DNA of 64,000 nt from Myxococcales bacterium. Lineage in GTDB: Bacteria > Myxococcota_A > Polyangia > Polyangiales > Polyangiaceae. A program made the position numbers and the translations under genes. The notes below the pieces were generated by a model. It was given only the letters and a program-made list of their open reading frames with translations. It had not been told where the DNA came from and ran no database searches. This document shows positions 1-8,707 of the stretch, in pieces (the first letter of the stretch is position 1; the number at the start of each line of letters is the position of its first letter). The stretch lies in the NCBI GenBank assembly GCA_016706225.1, contig JADJKB010000003.1, positions 434,001 through 498,000 on the forward strand. The letters are read 5' to 3'.

Positions 1-187
1 CGACCTCCCACCACACCGCATCTGGCTCCTCCGCCGTCGTCCAACCACTCGGCGAGAACGACCCACCCTTGTTGCCTCGGCCCGCGAAGCTCGCGGACGT
101 CAGCGGATCATTGACGTACTCGACCGCCAGCGCGTGGGGGGCCGCCAGCAGTACCAACAGTCCCCAACGAACAGCCGAGAGCCCCAT
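1..187 (-). CDS. Secreted protein, N-terminal part (runs off left edge)
   Basis: An open frame on the minus strand begins with ATG at 187 and is still open at the window edge after 62 codons. The protein begins with a short n-region and a hydrophobic stretch (WGLLVLLAAPHALA) ending in an Ala-X-Ala-type cleavage site, so it is probably exported. The mature part starts EYVNDPL and contains GGSFSPSGWT followed by DAVWWEV, which looks like the first strands of a beta-sandwich module of an extracellular protein, but too little is present to name a family. It is oriented like the two following exported-protein genes. No function can be assigned. Confidence 0.6.
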   Translation of the reverse strand, partial: MGLSAVRWGLLVLLAAPHALAVEYVNDPLTSASFAGRGNKGGSFSPSGWTTAEEPDAVWWEV

Positions 188-247
188 GAGTCGTAGTATC
201 GCACGCCGAGGGAAGAGTGGCCGATTAGCGGTGGGGGGCGTCAGCCG

Positions 248-2158
248 CTAGCAGCCAAAGGCCTGGAACTCGTAGATGATCGGATTGGTGGCGTATCCGC
301 AAGTAGCTGCGTAGAGGCCGTAGATCCGCACCTTGGTCGTCGAGACCGGTGACGGGAAGATGAACTCCCAGTCGGTGGTCTTTGCGGAAACGCTACCGGC
401 CGTCACCCAAGAGCTGCCGTTCCACCACTGGATGGTGCCGCCTGCCACCGTGCGCCCGGCGAGGATCCCACAGCCGGCGACGGCACAGGCCGCGGTGTCA
501 ATCTTGATCCGACCGACGGTCTTGGCAGTGGTCAAGTCGAGCTCCGCGTACGCGGTCCCAGAAGACGAGGTCGCGGTGATCCAGTGCCAGCCTTGCGCGT
601 TGCAGTCGACTTCGCCGTATCCGTCGTTCATGTTGTCCGGGCCCAGGGTCCCGGCTCCGCCACCGTTGCTGAGCGCGGTCGCGGTCGTCGCGAGGTTCAG
701 CGTCGGATTGCAGTTGTTGACGCATTTGCTGGCGGTGCAGGTCTGGGTCGACGTGCACGTGATGCCGCAGCCGCCGCAGTTGTTCTCGTCCGTCTTCGTG
801 TCGACGCACTGGTTCGAGCACTTCGTCAGCCCAACACCGCAGACCAGGGTACAGGCACCGGCCTGGCAACTCTGCCCGCTCGGGCAGACCTTGGCGCAGG
901 ACCCGCAGTTGGTCGGGTCGATCTTGGTGTCCACGCACTTGTTGGAGCAGGCGGTCAGACCGGTGCCGCAGACCAGCACACAAGCGCTGTTCACACAGCT
1001 CTTGCCCGCGGTGCAGGCGGTCCCGCAACTCCCGCAGTTGCTGGGGTCGAGGTTGAGGTTGACGCAAGTATTGGAGCAGTTCGACGTGCCGCCCGCACAG
1101 ACCAGGGTGCAGGCGCCCGCCACGCAGTCGTAGCCGGAATTGCACGGTTTGTCGCAGGCGCCACAGTGGACCTGGCTCGTCTTCACGTCGACGCACTGAC
1201 TGCCGCACTTGGTCAGTCCCCCGGAGCAGACCAGCGTGCACGAACCGCCCTGGCAGCTCTGGCCGGTCGGGCAGGTCTTGGCGCAAGCCCCGCAGTTGTT
1301 GGGGTCGACGCTGGTGTCGACACACTTGCCGGAACAAGCCGTCGTACCCCCCACACACGAGAGCGCGCACTTGCCGGCGCTGCACACCTCACCCGTGCCG
1401 CAAACCGTGCCGCACTTGCCGCAGTTCTTCGGATCGACATCGATGTCGACACAGGTATTGTTGCAGTTCGTGGTTCCTCCGAGACATCCGATTGCGCACT
1501 TGCCGACGGAGCAGACCTCGCCAATGGCCGTCGAACACAGCTTCCCGCAGTCACCGCAGTTCTTTGGATCGACGCTGGTGTCGACACACTTGCCCCCACA
1601 CAAGGTGAGCGCGCCGCCGCAGCTCGGATTACAGGCACCCGCTGAGCAAACTTCCCCAGCAAAGCAGATGTTCCCGCATTTTCCGCAGTTGGCAGGGTCG
1701 GAGGTGGTGTCCACACAGGTGCCATCACACTCCGTGGTCCCCGCGCCGCACTGCGAAGCGCACTTGGCCTGGACGCAGAGCTGCCCGCTGGGGCACGCGG
1801 CGCCACACCCGCCGCAGTTCAACGGATCGGTGTCGGTGTCAGCGCACTTACCGTTGCACATGAGCTGATTGCCCCAGCAGCCCGCGCTGCAGATCCCAGA
1901 CTGGCAGCTCTCTCCCTGAGGACAGACCTTGCCGCAAGCACCGCAGTTGCTGGAGTCGACGCCGGTGTTGGTGCAGACGCCGTTGCAGGCCACGGTCCCC
2001 ACACCACAATTCGACGCATCCGGGCCGCCGCCGCCCGCTCCGCCCACTGCGCCCACGCCTCCAGCCCCACCTCCGCCGTCGTCCGTCGAAGCAGAGCAGC
2101 TCAGCACCAGCGCGGCGGCGAGCAACCAACACACACACACCCAACGGACCGCTCGCAT
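248..2158 (-). CDS. Lipoprotein with ten 8-Cys repeats and a discoidin-like C-terminal domain
   Basis: Predicted cell-surface lipoprotein of 636 aa. The start at 2158 is preceded by GGAGGGAAG and followed by a signal peptide ending in a VLSC lipobox; a longer in-frame start (2299) would place junk ahead of the signal peptide. A Gly/Ala/Val linker leads into ten tandem repeats of about 43 residues, each with eight cysteines and the core pattern C-x3-CVDT-x-DP-x-NCG-x-CG. The last 140 residues lack this pattern and resemble an F5/8 type C (discoidin) fold: an NLA...DGY start, a WHW segment, AELDL and a final YEFQAFGC. The repeats are typical of Polyangia surface proteins of unknown role; the C-terminal fold suggests carbohydrate or ligand binding. 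It is transcribed with the gene upstream on the same strand (74-bp gap). Confidence 0.8.
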   Translation of the reverse strand: MRAVRWVCVCWLLAAALVLSCSASTDDGGGGAGGVGAVGGAGGGGPDASNCGVGTVACNGVCTNTGVDSSNCGACGKVCPQGESCQSGICSAGCWGNQLMCNGKCADTDTDPLNCGGCGAACPSGQLCVQAKCASQCGAGTTECDGTCVDTTSDPANCGKCGNICFAGEVCSAGACNPSCGGALTLCGGKCVDTSVDPKNCGDCGKLCSTAIGEVCSVGKCAIGCLGGTTNCNNTCVDIDVDPKNCGKCGTVCGTGEVCSAGKCALSCVGGTTACSGKCVDTSVDPNNCGACAKTCPTGQSCQGGSCTLVCSGGLTKCGSQCVDVKTSQVHCGACDKPCNSGYDCVAGACTLVCAGGTSNCSNTCVNLNLDPSNCGSCGTACTAGKSCVNSACVLVCGTGLTACSNKCVDTKIDPTNCGSCAKVCPSGQSCQAGACTLVCGVGLTKCSNQCVDTKTDENNCGGCGITCTSTQTCTASKCVNNCNPTLNLATTATALSNGGGAGTLGPDNMNDGYGEVDCNAQGWHWITATSSSGTAYAELDLTTAKTVGRIKIDTAACAVAGCGILAGRTVAGGTIQWWNGSSWVTAGSVSAKTTDWEFIFPSPVSTTKVRIYGLYAATCGYATNPIIYEFQAFGC

Positions 2159-2232
2159 CTTCCCTCCATTGTGGCACGGGTGAGCTGAGGCGCGCAGCCC
2201 CAAGTAGGTGGGACTCGGGCCCACACGCGGCC

Positions 2233-5200
2233 TCAGGCGGCTGACCGATCGAGGGAACGCCGACGTGCCGCGCGCAAACGTCGATGCAAGATCCCGCACC
2301 CGAGCGCCAAGATCACGCTGAACGACGCCGGCGCTCGCCGTCTCGTGCCGCCGAGTGAACAGCCCCCGCCCGCCTCGAACCCCGGATCGGGGCGGATCAA
2401 CGCGCCATCGTCCAGCTCCAGCAGGAACCGCTTCAGGTCCTGACGCTCGTCAGTCGACAAGCTCGCCACGTCGCCGTGCAGCCCCGTGGATGCCGCCTGC
2501 TCCAGCACGGCGTCCAGGTCGGGAGCCGAGCCATCGTGCAAGTACGGCGCGGTCTCGAACAGACCAATCAACGTTGGCGTGTCGATGCCCTCGAGCTCGC
2601 CGAACAGGCGAGAGCCGGAGCCCGGCGTGAGCGTGCCCACGTCCTTCAGGTTCGCCTGAGCCGAATCGGTGAAGTCCCGGCCTCGGTGGCAGCCGTCACA
2701 GCCGAGGCGCTCGAACACATGCGCACCGCGGCGTGCCGCCGCCGTCGGCGTGCCGTCGGATTCGCGATACGGGCTCGCGTGGGTTCGAGTGAGAGAGGTC
2801 ACGTAGGCGTCGAGGGCGTCGAGCTCGGCGCTCACCCCGGCCTTGGGGCCCAGCAGGCTCTGATCGCGCCCGGCGTGAAAGTCTTGGTCCGTCATGAACC
2901 CGAGCCCAGCGAACGCATTGCGAATATCGTGCTCGAAGTCCTGGACCTCGTCGAAATTAGCGCTCCAGTGCAGCCAACCTTGGCCTGTGCCGCGCTTGCC
3001 CAGGAGCGAGATGGTGTTGCGGAGGCCCTCCCCGCGATCGCTGAAGTCCCAGACTCGCCCGTCGTGCTCCCCGTCGAGGTGACAGCTCGCACACGAGAGG
3101 TAGTGGTCTCGGCTCATGCGCCGGTCCATGGCGTCGTAAAACACGCGTTTGCCGAGCAGCTCGTCCGCGGCGAAGGGCTCATGAGCAACCGTTTGCACCT
3201 CCGCCAGCTTCTCGACGAGGTTGTCGCCGGACTCGATGACCCCGGAGACGTCGTAGATTGAAACGCTCCGAGAGCTCGCTGAATGCACGAACAACTCCCC
3301 ACCACTCGCCGACAAGGCGAGCCCGTCGGGCCCGGCGCCGACCTTCTCGAGGGTGGTGACGAGATCGCCAGCGTAGGCGTCGCGGACATCGACGGTGTTC
3401 GTGCCCTCGGTGGCCACGAAGATCAGATCCCCAAGCGGAGAAAACTCGACCGCGCTGGGCAGACTGCGGTCGTTGAGATCGAGGCGGGCGCCCGTCTCTT
3501 CGCCGCCGTTCATCGAGAGCGCGGCAACGCTCGCGCGCACCGTGTTCTCGAAGCTGAGAGGCAAGAGATCGTTCCATAGCCCGCGCGCGGTATTGTCCTT
3601 TTTGGCAGGCACGAAGGCCCGGGCCCCGTCCGGAGAGATGGTCGGGCTGCGCAGGTAGTTGAGCACGCCGCGACCGCTGGCCTCGGTGTCGGGGCCAAGA
3701 TCTGCCGTGAGCTCCTCGACGCGCACGAGCGACAGGCTGGCGGTGTCGACCACGCGGACTTCCGCGTGGTCCAGGGGAGAGACGAAGCGCGAGACCAGGA
3801 GAGTCGTTCCGTCCGCGCTGAGCGCGAGACCTTCGGGGGTCGGCCCGACGTCGAGCTCGCGGGTGACACTGCGCGTGGCCGCATCGATTTCCACCAGCTT
3901 GCCCGAGCCCCGCAACGCGACGTAGACGCGGCTTCCGTCCGGGGCCTGGACGATGCCCGACGGACGCGCGCCGTACGGCAACTCGAGCTCGGCAAGGCGC
4001 TGGCCGCTCGCCTCGAGCAGCGTCACGCGCGAGGCTCGATCACTGACCACCCACACGTCGCCGTTCTCCGAGACCGAGACGGCGCGCGGCGCGCTCGGCA
4101 CGCTGACCTCCCGCTCCCGCACGCGCGCCCCGAGGTCGATGGCGCTCACCGAGCTCGCGTCCGAGTTGACGACCCACAGTCGGTTTCGCTCCACGTCGAG
4201 CGCGACCCTGGAGGACCGCCGAGGCCGGCCGGCGACCAGCGGTCGATGCACGGTCTGCGCGAGGGAACAGCCGCTCACCACATCGTTCGTCGTTGCGTCC
4301 CGCAGCGTCGCCGTCACCGCGTAGTGTCCAGGCGCGTCGAAGGTGTGACTCGTGAGAGCTCCTTGGCCCGCCGCCCCGTCACCGAACGCCCAGGCCACCT
4401 GGCAGCCTCCGGCGCACGCCGGACCGGAGAGCTCGACGCTGTAGGCGACCGGTTTGCCGACGAGGACGGGCTGCCGCGGCGCGATCTTGCACCCTGGGCT
4501 CTCGAGGGTCTTGCCGGTGGAGAACCAGCTCACGAAGCTCTCCGAGAGCGCGTTGCCAGCGACGTCGCGCACGCCACCTTTGGGCAGCCGGATCTCGAAC
4601 GTGGTGTCCGACGGCAGCACGTCGACCGTCGAGAAGCTCACGATGTTGGTCTGGTAGCTCAGGATCACAGTCACCGGCTTCGGCGTTTGCCCCGGACCGG
4701 CGGTGCGCGAGACCTGAAAGGTTGCCGGTGTGACCGAGTCGAAGTCGATGGCGTCGCTGAAGGAAATACCAATGCGGGTCGTCAGCGGTTGTCCGAGGGC
4801 TCCCTGCTGGGGCTCCATGCGAGTCACGCTCGGCGCCGTCGTGTCCGGAGCCGCCTGGTGCGGGATGATGCTCGTGCCGTTGCCGTGATCGTCGCCGACG
4901 AACACCAGGTTCCCCATCGCAGTAGCAAAATCTTCGTCGCGGCCCGGGATCTTGCTCGACGCAAAACCGACGACCGTGGGAGCGCTGGGCGTCGTTGCGT
5001 CGACCTTCAAGTAGCGGTTCGACGCGCCAATGTGCACGAAGCCATCCTGAAACGACACGTAACCGCCGCGGTCACCGTACACCGCCGTCTTTCCCAGATC
5101 GGCGATCTGCGTGGCTTTGCTGACGTCGTGCAACGTGACGAGGCCTCCGGTGCCCGCGCCGATCAACAGGTTGCCATTCCAGAGCCCGCTGTAGATGGCG

Positions 5201-5967
5201 TCGACCCCGCTCTTTCGCGTAGCAAGCAGCTTCGGGCTCGCGGGATCGCGGACGTCGACCATCGAATAACCAGCCTGGTCCATGCCGGTGATCGCCAGGT
5301 AGTTGCCGATGGCAAACACTGGACCGGTCTTGAATGCACCCAGATCACTCACGGGGATCGGGTTCGGCCCGCCATCACTGCGCACGACGAGCTCAGGGTT
5401 GGCGGGGTCAGCCGCCCGCACCACATAGAGCCCGTTGCCCGACCCGCCCACGAACAGATACGCCCCCTGCCAGAACACCCACCACGCGCCGGTGCCATAG
5501 TCGCTCGCGGTGATCCCCGGCAGCTTCAAATACGCGCTGCGAGTCGGCGCGAGCTCGTTGGTGATGTCCCAGATCTGCACGCCCAGACTGGCCTGCATCG
5601 CGACGTAGTCCCGCCCCTCGATGCGGGAGAAACCGAAGCCGTGGGCCTCACGGATATCGTAGGTCTCGTCGTCGTCCCTGGCGTAGACCAGCTTGGGTTG
5701 GGTCGGATCGGCGACATCGAAGAACGCAAAACCGCCGTCCCCTTCCCCCGAATCCCGGGAGAAGATCAGCAGCAGGTGACCATGGTGCATGGCCAGGTTG
5801 CCGTGGGCGCGCGGCGCGCCGGTCGTCGAGTCGATGCGCCCGATCACCGTCATGACCTGATCCGACGTGTAGGTCTTGTTGGGCAGGCCTGGACCCGTCG
5901 CGTGCGCTGCGCCCGCCACGGAGAGCGCAGCCGACGCGCACATGCAGAATCCCCTCGCCCGCACCAT
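2233..5967 (-). CDS. Exported beta-propeller / Ig / PKD / di-haem cytochrome c peroxidase-like fusion with MYXO-CTERM-like tail
   Basis: 1244-aa exported protein. After the signal peptide (RGFCMCASAALSVAGAAHA) come LVIVD-type propeller repeats (about 30-370), a bacterial Ig-like segment (about 385-475), a PKD domain with WAFGDG (about 495-575) and a second YVTN-type propeller (about 590-920). A di-haem MauG/cytochrome c peroxidase-like module follows, with CASCH near residue 958 and CDGCH near 1088. The tail has GGGCSLGG, a hydrophobic stretch and an Arg cluster, like MYXO-CTERM sorting signals. The haem module could perform surface redox chemistry; the propellers may bind a partner. An alternative ATG at 5943 has a better Shine-Dalgarno (GAGGGG) but would remove the basic n-region of the signal peptide. 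Substrate unknown. Confidence 0.82.
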   Translation of the reverse strand: MVRARGFCMCASAALSVAGAAHATGPGLPNKTYTSDQVMTVIGRIDSTTGAPRAHGNLAMHHGHLLLIFSRDSGEGDGGFAFFDVADPTQPKLVYARDDDETYDIREAHGFGFSRIEGRDYVAMQASLGVQIWDITNELAPTRSAYLKLPGITASDYGTGAWWVFWQGAYLFVGGSGNGLYVVRAADPANPELVVRSDGGPNPIPVSDLGAFKTGPVFAIGNYLAITGMDQAGYSMVDVRDPASPKLLATRKSGVDAIYSGLWNGNLLIGAGTGGLVTLHDVSKATQIADLGKTAVYGDRGGYVSFQDGFVHIGASNRYLKVDATTPSAPTVVGFASSKIPGRDEDFATAMGNLVFVGDDHGNGTSIIPHQAAPDTTAPSVTRMEPQQGALGQPLTTRIGISFSDAIDFDSVTPATFQVSRTAGPGQTPKPVTVILSYQTNIVSFSTVDVLPSDTTFEIRLPKGGVRDVAGNALSESFVSWFSTGKTLESPGCKIAPRQPVLVGKPVAYSVELSGPACAGGCQVAWAFGDGAAGQGALTSHTFDAPGHYAVTATLRDATTNDVVSGCSLAQTVHRPLVAGRPRRSSRVALDVERNRLWVVNSDASSVSAIDLGARVREREVSVPSAPRAVSVSENGDVWVVSDRASRVTLLEASGQRLAELELPYGARPSGIVQAPDGSRVYVALRGSGKLVEIDAATRSVTRELDVGPTPEGLALSADGTTLLVSRFVSPLDHAEVRVVDTASLSLVRVEELTADLGPDTEASGRGVLNYLRSPTISPDGARAFVPAKKDNTARGLWNDLLPLSFENTVRASVAALSMNGGEETGARLDLNDRSLPSAVEFSPLGDLIFVATEGTNTVDVRDAYAGDLVTTLEKVGAGPDGLALSASGGELFVHSASSRSVSIYDVSGVIESGDNLVEKLAEVQTVAHEPFAADELLGKRVFYDAMDRRMSRDHYLSCASCHLDGEHDGRVWDFSDRGEGLRNTISLLGKRGTGQGWLHWSANFDEVQDFEHDIRNAFAGLGFMTDQDFHAGRDQSLLGPKAGVSAELDALDAYVTSLTRTHASPYRESDGTPTAAARRGAHVFERLGCDGCHRGRDFTDSAQANLKDVGTLTPGSGSRLFGELEGIDTPTLIGLFETAPYLHDGSAPDLDAVLEQAASTGLHGDVASLSTDERQDLKRFLLELDDGALIRPDPGFEAGGGCSLGGTRRRAPASFSVILALGCGILHRRLRAARRRSLDRSAA

Positions 5968-6155
5968 GTCAGCTCGAGCCTAGAGCCCATCTCGGTTGGC
6001 AGCCAGACGGCAATCGCGCCCGCCCCGATCTCGTCGGCGGCCGCGCTAGGTTTGCGCGGCTCGGCCGTCCGCTCGAGCGCCAACCTCTCGCCTGCGCATG
6101 TTAGCGTCGGTTCTCGTGACGCGAGACGCGCTCTGCCGCGCGCTTGCCGGAGGGA

Positions 6156-6176
6156 CCTGGCGGCTCATCCGCCAGG
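6156..6176. promoter_or_regulatory. Stem-loop in the divergent intergenic region
   Basis: A perfect 8-bp inverted repeat, CCTGGCGG / CCGCCAGG, separated by the five bases CTCAT. It lies in the 260-bp space between the divergent cytochrome fusion gene and the acyltransferase gene, 52 bp before the acyltransferase ATG. There is no T-tract, so it is not an obvious intrinsic terminator; it could be an operator or a leader RNA hairpin. Role unproven. Confidence 0.35.
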
Positions 6177-6227
6177 ACACAACTCAGCCCAACCTACCTC
6201 GGCCTCAGCAGGCCGGCCTCGCCACTC

Positions 6228-7064
6228 ATGTCCATCAAACGCCGTCTCAAACTCGCGCTCGCAAGCTCGTTGCTCGCCGACGCGGACCTCCAAGCCATGC
6301 GTCGGCTCGACTTCCGCGATGCGGGACACGGTCTGGACGTGCTCGGCTTCGACCCGGATTCGTTCGCCGTTGCGATGGGCCTCAGCCGCTTCGCCTACGA
6401 ACGCTACTTCCGCGTCGCCAGCTACGGCAGTGAGAACCTGCCGCGCTCGGGCGCTGCCATTCTCGCGGCGAACCACAGCGGCCTCCTGCCCATCGACGGC
6501 GCGATGATCGTAGTCGACGCCGTTCGGCACACCTCGCCGCCACGAGTGGTTCGGGTCATCGGTGACCTCTTCATCCCACTCCTGCCATGGGTCGGCACCA
6601 TCTTCAGCCGAATAGGCGTCGTCGCCGGCAGCCCGGGTAATTTCCGCCACTTGCTCGAAAATGGTGAGCTGGTCCTGGTTTTTCCGGAGGGCACACCCGG
6701 CATCGGAAAGGGCTGGAAGAAGCGCTACCAGTTGCAGGACTGGCGGGTCGGTCACGCGGAGCTCTCACTCCGCCATCGTGTACCGGTGATCCCCGTCGCC
6801 GTCGTGGGCGCGGAAGAAGCGTGGCCCGAGCTCGCTCGACTCGACTCCTTCAACGCGTTCGGCGCGCCGTTTCTGCCGATTCCGGCGACGCCCATCCCCA
6901 TGCCTGTGCGCTTCCACGTGCACTACGGCGAGCCACTCGCGCTGTACGAGCGCTTCGGCGACGCCGACGACCCGACCGCAGTGCGTGAGGCCGCTCGACT
7001 CGTGAAGAGCGCCGTCCAAGAGCTGATGGATCGAGGCCTCTCGGAGCGAAGAGGGCTGTTCTGA
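6228..7064 (+). CDS. PlsC-like lysophospholipid/acylglycerol acyltransferase
   Basis: 278-aa acyltransferase of the PlsC superfamily, expected to transfer an acyl chain to a lysophospholipid or glycerolipid at the inner membrane. Seen directly: block I ANHSG at residues 81-85 with Asp90 (His83-x6-Asp, the spacing of the TMEM68/DGAT-like branch rather than the usual HX4D), and block III FPEGTPG. The ATG at 6228 (MSIKRRLK) is preferred because the family starts about here; an in-frame start at 6144 would add 28 unrelated residues. Its stop codon overlaps the ATG of the following reductase (ATGA at 7062-7066), so the two are translationally coupled. The acyl acceptor cannot be told. Confidence 0.85.
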   Translation: MSIKRRLKLALASSLLADADLQAMRRLDFRDAGHGLDVLGFDPDSFAVAMGLSRFAYERYFRVASYGSENLPRSGAAILAANHSGLLPIDGAMIVVDAVRHTSPPRVVRVIGDLFIPLLPWVGTIFSRIGVVAGSPGNFRHLLENGELVLVFPEGTPGIGKGWKKRYQLQDWRVGHAELSLRHRVPVIPVAVVGAEEAWPELARLDSFNAFGAPFLPIPATPIPMPVRFHVHYGEPLALYERFGDADDPTAVREAARLVKSAVQELMDRGLSERRGLF

Positions 7065-8014
7065 TGCGACGTGTGCTCGTCACCGGAGCAACGACTCCCA
7101 TTGGGCGCTCGCTGGTCGAGGCGTTGCTCCGAGACCCGGCCACGGAGCTGGTGCTGGCTGTGGGCGCGGAGCGAAATCCTCTGCGCCTTGGTGCCCAGGA
7201 CCCGTCGCGCTACCAGTATCGACAGGTCAACCTCACTCGCCCCCGCGAGCTTCACGACCTCCTGTTCGCGGACGCGCGCGAGCTCCGGGTCGGGACTCTC
7301 ATGCACAACGCGCTGCACCGTAACGCACGCGACGAGGGGCCACGCGTGCATGCCCTCAACGTGGAGTGCACACGCGAGCTCTTGGCACTCGCTGAACGCC
7401 ACCCCACCTTGCACCGCTTCGTGTTTCGTAGCGCCGGGGCGGTCTACCATGTCGATCCGCGGCGCTCGACGCTGATATCGGAAGAAGATCCGCTCGAGCT
7501 CGCCCCGGACGCGCCCCAAAAAGTCCGCGATCGGGTCGAGGCGGATCTGACGGTCTGTACCCGCATGGGCATGTCGCGCCTCGAGATCGTCGTGCTCCGC
7601 TGCGCCGAGATCCTGACCGCCGAGAGCGGCAGTCAGCTCTACGACTACCTGGGCTCACGCGTCTGCCTGCGCCCCCTCGGCTTCGACCCGATGCTGAACC
7701 TGCTCTCGCTCGAGGACGTGACACGGGCGCTACTGCTGGCCGTGGATCGAGACAAGAGCGGAGTCTTCAACATTCCCGGCGCGGACACGCTGCCGCTGTC
7801 CCGCGCAGTGGAGCTCTGGGGCAGGTTGGGGCTCCCGTTGCCGGGCCCCTTGCTCGCGCCGCTGTATCAACTCCGTTCCAGCGTGTTCGACCGGGACTTC
7901 AGATACGACCTCAATCATCGGCGGTTCCACTACAGCGCGGTGCTCGACGGCCGCCGCGCCCGTGACCAACTTGGCTTCGAGCCAAAACACCGGCTGGTTT
8001 GGCCGAGAGCCTGA
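7064..8014 (+). CDS. NAD-dependent epimerase/dehydratase (extended SDR)
   Basis: 316-aa extended short-chain dehydrogenase. The N-terminal Rossmann motif is VLVTGATTPIG (TGxxxxG, residues 4-14). The expected SDR Ser is in the FRSAGAVYHV segment, where the Tyr-x3-Lys pair looks altered, so catalysis may differ from classical epimerases. It overlaps the upstream acyltransferase gene by the ATGA arrangement. Co-occurrence of a PlsC-like acyltransferase with an SDR suggests lipid remodelling, for example reduction of a lipid-linked intermediate, but this is inference. The C-terminus is complete. Confidence 0.8.
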   Translation: MRRVLVTGATTPIGRSLVEALLRDPATELVLAVGAERNPLRLGAQDPSRYQYRQVNLTRPRELHDLLFADARELRVGTLMHNALHRNARDEGPRVHALNVECTRELLALAERHPTLHRFVFRSAGAVYHVDPRRSTLISEEDPLELAPDAPQKVRDRVEADLTVCTRMGMSRLEIVVLRCAEILTAESGSQLYDYLGSRVCLRPLGFDPMLNLLSLEDVTRALLLAVDRDKSGVFNIPGADTLPLSRAVELWGRLGLPLPGPLLAPLYQLRSSVFDRDFRYDLNHRRFHYSAVLDGRRARDQLGFEPKHRLVWPRA

Positions 8015-8636
8015 GTCCTACCGAGTGCCGGTGGGCACCAACCTGCTGACCATGCCGAGGATGATCAGCGAGCACCTCTGCTCCCCAGCCCACCTGTCGA
8101 TCCTGCGACGGCAGGACATCGCCGAGTTTCTGCGCAACGTCCGCAGCTGGAGCGTCGGCCACGACGACCGGGCGAAGCTCGAACAGCTCGAGGTGCTCGT
8201 CGACGACGCCTTGGGGTTCACCGTGTTCGAGGTGATCGAGAAGGCCAAACGCCGACTCTCGTCGGAGCTCGAGACCGAGGTGAGCTTCGAGTACCCATCG
8301 ATCGCGCTCGCGGAACACCTCACGCGACCGGAGTTCGACGCCCTCTCCCGGCAAGAGACCGATGCCATCCTGGACTGCCTGGACACGACGCTCGACGCGG
8401 CGGGCGTGTTTGCCGCCGATATCGAGCTCGTGTGTTGCACCGGCGGAACCGCGAAGGTCACTCGCATCGCAGACGAGATCCGCCGGCGCTTCGGCGACGC
8501 TCGGGTGAAGGACTGGAAGAACTTTCACTCCGTCGTCGAAGGGCTCGCCGTCCACGCACGCTCGATCGCGCGGGGCGAGGCCGACCCGGAAGGCGGCGCC
8601 GACCCCGGCTCCGCCGCGCGGGACTCAGGGGATTGA
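8015..8636 (+). pseudogene. Truncated YegD-type Hsp70-like protein (C-terminal remnant)
   Basis: The open frame matches only the C-terminal half of the YegD family of Hsp70-like ATPases. The family's YRVPVGTNLLTMPR segment is the first recognisable stretch, and the phosphate/adenosine-binding CCTGGTAKVTRIADEI and the terminal FHSVVEGLAVHA follow. The actin-like N-terminal lobe (phosphate-1 motif, connect-1) is absent; upstream DNA is the intact end of the SDR gene in another frame. The first internal ATG is at 8052, giving at most 194 residues. Full YegD proteins are about 450 aa, so this copy cannot form a complete ATPase. It is probably a deletion remnant. A shortened protein could still be made. 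Confidence 0.72.
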
Positions 8637-8707
8637 CTGCTGCGACCGCTTCAAGCCCAACGGCAGCGTGGGACCCGCGTCGAATCCGAGGTAAGTGAAC
8701 AACGTCG

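Noticed and set aside
3766..6507. A 913-codon open frame on the plus strand
   Set aside because: It is antisense to the cytochrome fusion gene and is rich in Arg, Asp and His with no domain; long antisense frames are expected in GC-rich coding DNA.
8685..8702. A third copy of the CCTAC leader motif before cls
   Set aside because: Only GAGGTAAGTG is shared and it is in the opposite orientation; judged to be chance.
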